A stretch of DNA of 64,000 nt from Bromus sterilis (Eukaryota > Streptophyta > Magnoliopsida > Poales > Poaceae). A program made the position numbers and the translations under genes. The stretch spans positions 185,441,016 to 185,505,015 of the forward strand of contig OX465597.1 of NCBI GenBank assembly GCA_950022295.1. Reading direction: 5' to 3'. Below are positions 54,538-64,000 of this stretch, piece by piece. The notes beneath the pieces are model-generated. The model was not told the DNA's origin. It saw only the letters and a list, made by a program, of their open reading frames with translations, and did not search any database. Each line of letters opens with the position of its first letter. Position 1 is the stretch's first letter.

Positions 54538-57500
54538 ATGGCTTGGCAAGACTCCCCTACCTCACCGGTGAATGGTACACTTCGCGATACAAGCCATATG
54601 GTTACTCAAGAAGCTTACCTACAATTCCAACATGAGATGTGCGACGCGCACGAGAAGTTGAGCAACCGCATCGCCACGATTGCGGTAGACCTCCATCAAG
54701 GCCAAGCTCTTATGTCACAAAAAGTGGAAGAGCTATCTGAGCGCAATGAAGCGAAAATGGAGGAATTCCAACAACAAATGATCGCTCGTGACAAAGCCAA
54801 TATGGCCGAGCTCAAGGCCATGCTCTCTTCTCGACATCACCATTATTCATCATCCGCCTCTACACACCGGTCTTCTCACCGTTCCAAGGCCAACCATGAA
54901 CACGTCGAGCACACCCTACCTCGCTCCGGCAAGGAGCCTCAAGCCCAAGCGATGGAACCCGACAAACATCTCCTCCTTGAGAGACGTGTGCACGACACTC
55001 TCAACTTCCATCTTCAACACCAAGGGGCAACAACTTATAATGCCCGGTCAACAAGACATGAAGGCCACGAACATGGAGAGCCATCTTACTCTCATGTGCC
55101 TCGAGATGACCGTCATCCAAGACCACCACTTCACCCGCGTCAAGAAAACATACCCCCAACGGCTCTTCGCACATTGGAGGGGCGCCCAAATGCACCTCAC
55201 GTGCCACACTTTGATCATCAAGAGTACTACAATGACAACATCCATCACAATGACCGGCGAGATCGAGCACCTTCGCCGCCCGAGCACCTCCGGGTTCGCC
55301 AACCCCAACACAATGAAGAGCGTTTTGGGAGACTCAAGTTCACAATGCCCAAGTTCTCGGGAGGAACAAACCCCGAGGAATACCTCTCATGGGCCCTAAA
55401 GGTGGACAAGATATACCGTGTGCATAATTATGAGGTGTCCAAGAAATTTTCCATGGCGTCACTTGAATTTGAAGACTATGCTCTCAATTGGTGGGAGCAA
55501 GTACAAGAACTCCGTCTCGAGCAAGGCAACCCACAAGTGTGCACATGGGAAGAAATGAAACAAGTGATGAGAGCCCGGTTTGTACCACAACACTACACAC
55601 GTGACCTCTACCAAAAGTTACAAGCCCTCAAGCAAGGATACAAGACGGTGGAAGAGTACTACAAGCAAATGGAGTTGGCCATGATCCGAGCCAATGTAAA
55701 GGAATCTGCCGAACAAACCATGGCCCGCTTCCTCAACGGTCTCAATTACCAATTGAAGAAGATCACCAACTTCCAACCTTACAACACCATTGAAGAATTG
55801 GTCCATCAAGCCTCAAAAGCGGAGAGGCAAGTTCAAGAAGATGCGAAGTACTCAAAATTTGTGTCCTCCAACACTCGGGGTACACCTTCTAATTCTCAAG
55901 CGCCGCCAAGCACAACGCCCTATACCCGCGCTCCAACATCAATCGGTGGCCCTTCAAAGTCACGGCCACCGGCAAATTCTTCAACACGTTCTTCATCAAC
56001 CACAACAAGTTTCAAGCCACGAGAGCCTACCAAGGCCTTTCCACCCAAAGATGAAAAGACTAGCTCCATTGCATGCTTCACTTTCAAGGGCCGCGGCCAC
56101 AAGTGTTTCGAGTGCCCCACCAAGAGGACCATGATCATCACCGAAGACGGCGAGTATGATTCCATTAGTGAGGGTGGAATGGATGCTTTTGCTCAAGTAT
56201 CTCAACACATCCAAGCAAATGAAGATGATGAAGACGGCCACATATATTGTGACAATGATGCAAGTCCTTCCCTCGTGGTGTCCAAGGTGTTGACTCTTCA
56301 ACAAGAGCTCGATGAGAATCAAAGGTGCCACATATTCCACACCAAGGCGGGCATCAAAGGGCGATCCGTGAAGGTCATTATTGATGGCGGAAGTTGCCAC
56401 AACTTGGCAAGTGAAGAACTTTGTACCAAACTCAACCTCATCAAGAAGAAGCACCCTCACCCATACAAGGTGCAATGGCTTAGTGACTCCGGCTCAGTAA
56501 AAGTGGACCACACGGTGGAAGTCTCATTCAAAATTGGAGCCTACGAAGACACATTGGAATGAGACGTGGTACCAATGAGCGTGTGTCATTTGCTCTTGGG
56601 CCGACCTTGGCAATTTGATAGGAGTGTTCTACACAATGGTCGCACCAATCACTATATCTTCAAGTGGAGGGGCAAATAATTGGTCCTTCGTCCCATGACC
56701 CCAAGTCAAGTGATCGCCGACAAAATACACACTTCCAACCCTCATGGGGACAAAAGTGAGAGAGAGAACCACCACAAAGTGAGTGAGAGCCACAAGCCAA
56801 ATATGAGTGCCCCCATGAGGCGTCCCACCAATGACACCATCTTACTAGCCACCAAACGAGAGGTCCAAGAGTGCGGAATAACCCATCCCATATCCCTCAT
56901 TTTGTACTCTTTTAAAAGGATGAGGTGCTCTTACCGAACGACTCACCCCCTCTTCCTCGTGCTATAGCTACTATTTTGCAGGAATTTTAGGACGTCTTAC
57001 CCGACGAGCTACCACCGGGTCTTCCACCACTTCTTGGAATTGAGCACCGCATCGACCTCATACCCGGCGCCCCCTACCTAACCGGGCACCTTACCGCACC
57101 AACCCCGAGGAGACAAAGGAGATTCAACGCCAAGTCGAACAACTACTCGAGAATGGGTATGTTCGCGAAAGCTTTAGCCCTTGCGCGGTACCGGTCCTAA
57201 TTGTGCCAAAGAAAGATGGAACGTGGCGCATGTGTTGTGATTGTCGTCCCATCAATAACATTACCGTTCGCTATAGACACCCCATTCCTCGCTTAGATGA
57301 CATTCTTGACGAACTATCCAGTGCCATAATTTTTACAAAATTGATCTGAAGAGTGGCTATCACAAAATACGTATACACGATGGCGACGAGTGGAAAACCG
57401 CCTTCAAGACCAAGAGTGGTCTCTATGAATGATTGGTTATGCCATTCGGCCTATCCGAAGCACCTAATACTTTCATGCGTGTTATGAACTATGTTCTTCG

Positions 57501-59604
57501 CTATCTCATTGGCAAGTTCGTTGTCGTTTACTTTGATGATATCCTCATTTATAGCAAATCCATAGAGGAACATGCTAGCCATATTCGTGAAGTGCTTCAA
57601 GTGTTGCGTAAAGAACAATTATATGCTAATCTTGAAAAATGTACTTTTTTCACTTCCAAACTCATATTCCTTGGCTTTTTTGTTTCCTCCAATGGCATTG
57701 ATGTTGATGAAACTAAAGTAAACGCAATTAAAACTTAGCCTCACCCTACCACCCTATCTCAAGTCCGGAGTTTCCTTGGACTAGCCGTCTTTTACCGCCG
57801 TTTCGTTAAAGACTTTAGCACCATTGCATCACCTTTACACGCTTTGAGCACAAAGAATGTGCCTTTTATTTGGGGACCCTCCCAAGAAAAGGCTTTCAAT
57901 GAACTCAAAAAATGCCTCACCAACACTCCCTTACTTGTGTTACCCAATTTTGATAAACCTTTCGAACTTCATTGTGACGCTAGCGGAACGGGTATAGGAG
58001 GTGTACTTATGCAAGATAGACGACCGGTAGCATACTTTAGCGAAAAACTCTCTGGCGCCCAATTGAACTACCCTATATACGATAAGGAACTCTATGCGTT
58101 GATCCGCGTATTACAAGTTTGGGAACACTATCTTCGCCCGAGAGAATTCGTAATTCACTCGGACCATGAATCTCTTAAGTACTTGAAGTCTTAAACCAAA
58201 TTGAATCGTAGACATGCTAGATGGAGTGAATTCATTGAGTCTTTCCCTTATATCATCATGTATAAAAAGGGCAATGACAATGTCGTCGCGGACGCCTTGT
58301 CACGTAGATGCATGCTTACAACCAAGCTTGAATTTGACATTATGGGATTTGAACACATCAAAGATCTATATGCACATGACCCTTACTTTGCTACACCTTT
58401 CGTCAATTGCAAGGGGCACACCACTTGGGACAATTATTATATCAATGATGGATACCTTATGCGCGCTAACAAGCTTTGCATTCCCGAGTGTTCTTTGCGT
58501 CTTCTCCTTTTGCAGGAATCTCATGACGGTGGCCTCATGGGACACTTTGGCCGAGACAAAACATACGCTACACTCTCGGCCAACTTCTTTTGGCCAAAGA
58601 TGTTCCGTGACGTGGGTCGACTTGTACAACGGTGCCACACTTGTCAAAAGGCTAAGTCAAAATCTCTATCACATGGTCTATATATGCCTTTGCCTATTCC
58701 TCATGTACCATGGGAACATATTAGTATGGATTTCGTTCTTGGTCTACCGCGTACAAGAAATGACAAGGATTCTATATTTGTGGTAGTTGATAGATTCTCC
58801 AAAATGGCGCATTTCCTACCTTCTAATAAAACGGATGATGCCTCGCACATTGCTAACATCTTTTGTAGGGAGGTCCTTCGACTCCATGGCGTACCCAAGT
58901 CCATCGTCTCCGACTGTGACGTAAAATTCCTAAGCTACTTTTGGAAGACACTATGCGCCAAGCTCGGCATCAAGCTCCTCTTCTCCACGGCGTATCACCC
59001 ACAAACGGACGGGCAAACGGAAGTTGTGAACCGCTCCCTATCAACTCTACTCCGCACACTCATCAAGAAGAATATCAAGGAGTGGGAAGATCACCTCCCG
59101 GTGGCGGAGTTCGCCTACGACCGTGCCATGCACTCCACCATGAAGCGGTCCCCCTTCAAGGTTGTCTATGGGTTCAATCCTTTGTGCCCATTGGACATCC
59201 TACCTCTCCCACTCCAAGAACGCGCCAACATGGATGCTAACGCACGGGCAAACTTCCTCAAGAGACTCCATGAAGATACGCGGGAAAATATCGAGAAACA
59301 TGTTCAAGCCCATGCACGAAAGATGAATATCCACAAGAAACCAAGCACGTTCCAACCGGGTGACTTAGTGTGGGTACACCTCCGCAAAGAACGGTTCCCG
59401 GACGCCCGCAAGTCCAAGATTCTTCCTCGCGCCGACGGGCCATTCAGGATTCTCACCAAGGTCAACAACAACGCCTACACGGTGGACATCCCCACCGACA
59501 AGTACTCGGTGAGCAACACCTTCAACATCTCCGATCTCGCGCCTTACCATGATGATGGAGACCTTGATCCATGGACGGATCTTCCCCAAGGGGGGGGGAG
59601 ATGA
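54538..59604 (+). pseudogene. gag-pol: Element E gag-pol, disrupted
   Basis: Start at the ATG at 54538 (MAWQDSPTSP). The gag part (to 56562) has a coiled-coil-like N-terminus, a His-rich linker, a gag core ('YALNWWEQVQELRLE', 'KTVEEYYKQMELAMIRAN') and a zinc knuckle in which the second Cys is replaced (CFTFKGRGHKCFEC). The protease reads 'VKVIIDGGSCHNLAS'. TGA at 56560 and TAA at 56677 break the frame; reading shifts near 57070 and back near 57330; further stops occur at 57430, 57736 and 58192. RT (YFDD about 57532-57543), RNase H and integrase (HHCC about 58520-58640; Asp in 'SMDFVLG', Asp in 'SDCDVKF', Glu in 'TDGQTEVV') are still readable. The last open stretch (58201-59604) is 467 codons. 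The integrase Arg in SDRD is Cys here. Non-functional. Confidence 0.88.
59590..59601 (+). other. Polypurine tract of element E with 9-G run
   Basis: 'ggggggggg' (59590-59598) plus 'aga', directly before the LTR start TGATGCGG. The pol frame meets TGA, the first three bases of the LTR. Confidence 0.75.
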
Positions 59605-60568
59605 TGCGGAGCATCCTACCGACATCACCATGGATACATCTCCTACACGCGGGCCCATGACGTGAGCACAAGCACGTGCCATAGAAGAAAAGGAGCATTA
59701 ACTCCTTGCTGAGATTCAATACCATACGCACGAGAATTGGATGCTACCTCAAAATAGTGTGCTTTGTTCCATTAGGTCCAACGGCGAGGAGGCAACCAAA
59801 GGAGAAGAAGATTCGACTCTAGAAAGCTTGCGCATGTCCGAAGACTTTCGGACTTCCGACAGCTCGGACGTCCGAAACTCGTCGGACGTCCGACATGCTA
59901 CGGTCAGGAGCCGCTCCATCGGAGCGGGCATGCGACAGGCGTCGGACTTCCGACAGGTCGGACGTCCAAAACTCGTCGGATTTCTGACATCTACTACTCC
60001 AGGCCACCAGGTCGTCTATAGGACTCCGCCGATGCAGCCACTTCCGGAAATCCGAAGCGCCACAGACGTCTGACTTCTCAAAAGTTCGGACGTCCGAAAC
60101 CCAACGGAGGTCCGAAACTTCCCTGCGCGCAGATTCTGCTGGGCCATGGTCCATGTATCCCCTTCCTCCCCCTAGCCTATATATAGTTGCCTCCTATTTC
60201 AGTTCTAGGGTTACCTAAGAAATTACCAAAGACTTGAGAGCTTAGCTCATTCTTCCCCCTAGGGAATTAGATCTCCTTGAGATGCTCTCAAGCCTACCTC
60301 CTACCTCCTCTCCCCACTCATAGAAGGAGAGGAACCCAATCCTATTCATAGAAGGAGAGGGAGACTATCAAGCTTACCTCTTGTGGTGTGTGGATCTTGT
60401 GATGTGTGGTATTTGGGAGTGGATTTGAGTGTTTATGTGTTTGGATCTTGTTTCCCCTTTGTCTCTTGTGTTGAATGGTATCGTGATCCCCTTTATTCTT
60501 GTTCTTGTTGTGGATCCCCACCTCCAAATTGTGAAGATTGGGCCAAACCCTAGGCTTGCCCTACATCA
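59602..60568 (+). mobile_element. Element E 3' LTR
   Basis: 967 bp, TGATGCGGAGC to CTACATCA. The LTR-encoded tail has two further stops here that the 5' LTR lacks, within the stretches 'catgacgtgagc' and 'gagcattaac'. Confidence 0.88.
60177..60186 (+). promoter_or_regulatory. TATA box in E 3' LTR
   Basis: 'ctatatatag', matching the 5' LTR. Confidence 0.55.
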
Positions 60569-60663
60569 CATCTTGTCCGCACACCATCTCGGCGGCGCCT
60601 AAGTTAGTAAACAAGAAAACTAATAAGTAGCCTAGCTAGGATTAAAATCAAGAAAACTATAGA
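60569..60663. other. Short unassigned stretch, host of the next insertion
   Basis: About 95 bp with no gene. It continues at 61778 beyond the solo LTR. Its last five bases, ataga, are the left target duplication. Confidence 0.6.
60659..60663. repeat. Target-site duplication, left of second solo LTR
   Basis: 'ataga', identical to 61778-61782. Confidence 0.92.
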
Positions 60664-61777
60664 TGATGAGGACATGGCTACCATAGTTACACCCATAACC
60701 CCTGCTAAAATACCTACTGGACCAATTACTAGACATCGTGCACACCAATTAAATTACCAGGTACTTTTTGGTAATGTTTCTAATGTTCATCTGAATATGA
60801 TGCTGCCTAACGTCGATATATTTCTGTTGGTGACAAATGAAGGACCTAGCATGGACAAGAAGGATGAGCATTGGAGCATGTTCAAGCATGAAGATGATGA
60901 GGACATCACTATCATGGATATGACCATTAATTCCTCTATATTTGATCAAGAAATGAAGTCAATACAAAGGGGAATGATTGTGTGATGTACAAGAAGTTAT
61001 TTCACGTCACTTTTGGCCCAAGAGAAGATAGAGACCAAGTCTTTCACGTCATGGACTCAGATTCGGACTGCAGAGATATGCCCAACTTCAAACAGCTGCC
61101 GTTTCTACATACAAACTCCAAATTGGGTGATTCGTTTTTCTGGTCATAGCTTATCTCGTGTAGTTTCCAACCCAATTTGTTTCACATTCAAATTCCTTCT
61201 GAGCGTGAAGATATTGCAAAAACGAGGCGACCCAGCAGCAGAATCCGAGTCAAAGTCCAACTCAATAGGTGATCACAACAAGAACAAGAATAAGAACAAG
61301 AATAGTGCCTTGTACGACCTACGTTTAGTTTTAGGACTCCTTGGGACGTCCTTCCACCGCCTTGGCCTCCACCCTTTAGTCCTATATAAGTAGATCAACC
61401 CCTAGGGTTTTCTATGGATTTCTTTTAGTTAAAAAGACTGCTTAGCTAATTGCTGCATCTTCGTGTACTCGGTTTGTGTCCAACGACCAGATCAAGACCG
61501 CTTTTGGAATCCCAACTTTATTCATACTTCATGTACATATTCACAATATTCAGATTGCTTTATCATAGTTCTTGCTTGTTCTTCGATTGCTTGCAGGCAC
61601 TAGACCTTCGTGGTCAGGTTGATCGTGCTCCGGCGTGGTCAATAACCTTCAGGAGATTGGTTTAGCGATTGCTAAGGCGCAACGTCGTTGCATGTTTGTA
61701 GTCGGATCGTCAAAGTCGACTCCATCAAATCGTAGTTATCATCTCATCGAAAGATCGGGACACCCCGCCTCTATCAA
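60664..61777 (+). mobile_element. Second solo LTR of a D-related family
   Basis: 1114 bp, TGATGAGGACATGG to CCTCTATCA, with perfect ataga duplications. The start, the coding tail ('GPITRHRAHQLNYQV') and the end match D's LTR, but the middle (about 60900-61400) differs and is longer. It is therefore a related subfamily or recombinant LTR. It contains a TATA-like 'ctatataagt' at 61381-61390. Confidence 0.88.
61381..61390 (+). promoter_or_regulatory. TATA box in second solo LTR
   Basis: 'ctatataagt', followed about 18 bp later by 'ctagggttttc'. Confidence 0.55.
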
Positions 61778-61858
61778 TAGAAGACTTAAGAAGGGTTACC
61801 GTCATGTACTGGGCCCTCGTCAGTAACTTATTGCGGCACTCCTTCTTGCTACGCTTAT
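61778..61858. other. Short unassigned stretch
   Basis: Nothing recognisable beyond the target duplication at its start. Confidence 0.5.
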
Positions 61859-64000
61859 GTAAGGCCCCCGATGCGGTGGTAACTCAAGTTGGTCGCTTTC
61901 GCGTCCCGCTCGAGTTAGTAGCGCATAAAAGGCCACCGACTCATGACACTCGCACTCGTGTCGCTGCCGGAATCTCGACAACAGATATAAGAACAAAGAA
62001 CGTTATACTAAGACATAAATATATAGAGTCCAGGGCATACATCGCCGCTGGTTCTTATTACATCATCTCAGAGGTCCATAGACCCAACAGTACATCATGC
62101 AACAAGCGGAAGACAATCACGACCGAGTACGGTCAAAATCCAAATGGTCGTAAAGAGGTCTAGACATAAGCAAGTCCACCCACGGATCGTCGAAACCCAA
62201 CTATAGGATGTAATCAGCGAAGTCGTCCTCATCATCGTCCTCCGGGGCACCTCCACGAAGTAACGTCCGGTGCTCGGGTCGAGGTAGTAGTCAACTGCAG
62301 CGGCCGATCAGGAAAAACAGTAAAAGCACAAAAGGAAACCAGGGGTGAGATTATATCATTACAGGATAATTAACTTCCTACGGTACGACAAAGTATTTGG
62401 AAAGGTTGCAGACGCACTAGCATATATGGTGGCTATCGTTCTATTAGAGTAGAGGAAAGATCCAAGAAATGCACGTGACATCGTGTCATAAGTCTGCTAT
62501 CCACCTACTTACGGCAACCATAACACAACCTTGATCTTCTCTCAATCCCCCTGGACGAAGAAAAGCAGCCAAGGCACGCACACGGTAGGCAAGTTTTAAT
62601 TATGATCCAAATTGATTTTATTCTATGAACAAGGAGTAGGTCTCAAGTCGTCCATAACCGCGGACACGACTTTTCGAAAAGATTTAACCCTGTAGGGGTG
62701 TACCAACTGCCCATCATAGGCTTCGCATGTACGCCCGGTTTCCACTTGGCTAGGTAAACGCCTGAAACTTCGGAACGTCAGAGTCCCTCTAACTAACAAC
62801 GCACAACTCCGGGTGGCCCCCGGTGAGTCGACACCGAACTCAAAAGCTGGCCATGCTCTCGAATCGGCCTCTACCGTATGACTCGGGTTTGGATAGCCGG
62901 TTAAATTCTCATATGAGACCGGGTCCTCCGCCGGTTAAGTTGGGCCAGCCAAGGAACATGTCCTCCTAGCCCGGGGTGGTTTGTAAACGACTGGGGTACC
63001 ACTAGCACACACACGTTGCAAATGTAAATCAGCTCGGACCACCACTAGAATTGTATGAAGCTAGGTAGGTAAGACAAGGGGGCCCCATAGAACCCCACAC
63101 ATGATTAGGCACGCTCGTCAAGAAACACAATACCCGGAACTCGGGACCTAGGTGACTCAAATGGAACAAAACACCCGGCGGGATTAGCCCGGTCTCCCAT
63201 CCTTCGTCAAATATAAATTAACATCATAATAATAACTATCAACCAACTTCTTTAATAACATGATATCCCAACCATAGTATAGGGTAAAGCAGCAAGTTTT
63301 CCCTTCTCATACTAAGCAATGGCTGAGCAACGGTAACTTAGCAATACAATGTTTAGCTGGGATGTAGGGATCATGGCTGTTTAGTTTTTGATTGTGGCAT
63401 AAGCAAGGTGGATAGGTTCAAACAATCGTTCTAGACTACAGCTAGGCAGGTAGGAAGAAAGGTATCAAGTAATGGTATAAATCTTCCCCTTGCCTGGGTA
63501 ATCGGTCGACGGAGCAGACGTAGCAGGGTCCTCGGGCTCGGTGTTGGAAACCTCCACGTAAGTCTCCTCAGCAGTCTCAGGTGCTACCGTAAGGTACCGG
63601 CAAGAAAAGCACACAAGTAAACATCGGGACCAACAATGCTCAAGCATCGATGATATGATCAAGTGTAATAGACATGGTGCGACCCTATCTAGTCAAATTT
63701 AAATGGAGGTGTTGACGACACGTCAACAACTTCATATGAAATTACTAATATTTTTATGGCTTTTGTCATAGCCTTAATTTTGGTGTAAATAACATGGCAA
63801 CATGGCATGGCATGAAACAATAACAACAATTAACAATAATAAGCATCGTGAAATAATTATCGATTCCGGAGACGGAGGAATGCGTCGGTGAAATTGACAC
63901 CAAGGGAGTATCAAAGGAAGGGCACATGGGGTGCAAGATGGTTGATCATGTGGCAAGATGGAGCATCGAAAGGATGCATGGGCGTGCCAACTTGTGGGAC
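61859..64000 (-). mobile_element. Long gypsy LTR fragment, running off the window
   Basis: Begins TGTAAGGCCCCCGATGCGG; on the minus strand this is an LTR end GGGGGCCTTACA. Its layout parallels element B's left LTR: 'gcggccgatcagg...aaaa' then 'aggtgag' (62303 versus 13664), and 'ccg.ggacacg.cttttcgaa.agatt' (62659 versus 14092). It is a different family member, not a close copy. Open frames are short and unsupported. Confidence 0.55.

Larger units (their letters stand above)
52441..60568 (+). mobile_element. Ty3/gypsy element E (CRM-like), decayed
   Basis: LTRs 52441-53398 (missing the first 8 bases) and 59602-60568, a Met-tRNA primer site, gag, degraded pol and a G-run polypurine tract. Gag and pol share one frame as in D, and both elements lack a chromodomain and carry a conserved coding tail 'GPMTRAQARA' inside the LTR. 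At least five stops and two frame changes disable it. The LTRs differ in many places, so it is older than D. Confidence 0.85.

Overview
This window is plant nuclear DNA, almost certainly from a Triticeae grass (wheat, Aegilops, rye or barley type). It is built from nested transposable elements, and I found no credible host gene, tRNA gene, complete rRNA gene or CRISPR array. The evidence for the host group is indirect: BARE/Angela-type copia LTRs, Athila-type gypsy elements with 'tgatacgtc' LTR starts, CACTA ends with dense subterminal repeats, and a grass-specific multi-exon gypsy-associated ORF.

Layout. 1-3752 holds an Athila-type LTR running in from the left edge, then the 3' end and 3' LTR of a second gypsy element. 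3753-6560 plus 28519-29098 are the two halves of one minus-strand pseudogene (PF04195-like 'putative gypsy type transposon' ORF with introns), split by a 22-kb nest. The nest is a copia element (A, 6561-28518, minus strand). Its right LTR was hit by a long-LTR element (B, 13252-27039, LTR about 4.4 kb). B's left LTR in turn holds a solo LTR (16131-17046) with perfect target-site duplications. B's interior also carries an inverted gypsy LTR (20844-22659) and a GC-rich LTR with its own TATA box (22660-24232). 29890-32370 is a large inverted repeat around a gypsy integrase fragment. 33026-46748 is an Athila-type element (F) with gag and protease but no reverse transcriptase. F is interrupted by an apparently intact 7.5-kb Ty3/gypsy element (D, 37638-45123) with 98%-identical LTRs, a 5-bp target duplication and an uninterrupted 1704-codon gag-pol. 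46749-52440 contains pieces of two or three CACTA transposons; one carries a 5S-rRNA-like segment with A-box and C-box motifs. 52441-60568 is a decayed Ty3/gypsy element (E) related to D. 60664-61777 is a second solo LTR with perfect duplications. 61859 to the right edge is part of another long gypsy LTR.

How the parts relate. The insertion order can be read from the target duplications: ORF pseudogene, then A, then B, then the solo LTR; and separately F, then D. D encodes everything needed for its own copying (gag, zinc knuckle, protease, RT, RNase H, integrase). F, B and the PF04195 unit lack a recognisable polymerase and would depend on enzymes supplied in trans. D and E both carry a coding frame that continues from integrase into the 3' LTR and have LTRs starting TGATG. 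That pattern is known from CRM-type centromeric chromoviruses (cereba/CRW in Triticeae), so a centromere-near origin is a reasonable inference, not a demonstrated fact. Family names are from memory of sequence style and were not checked by database search.
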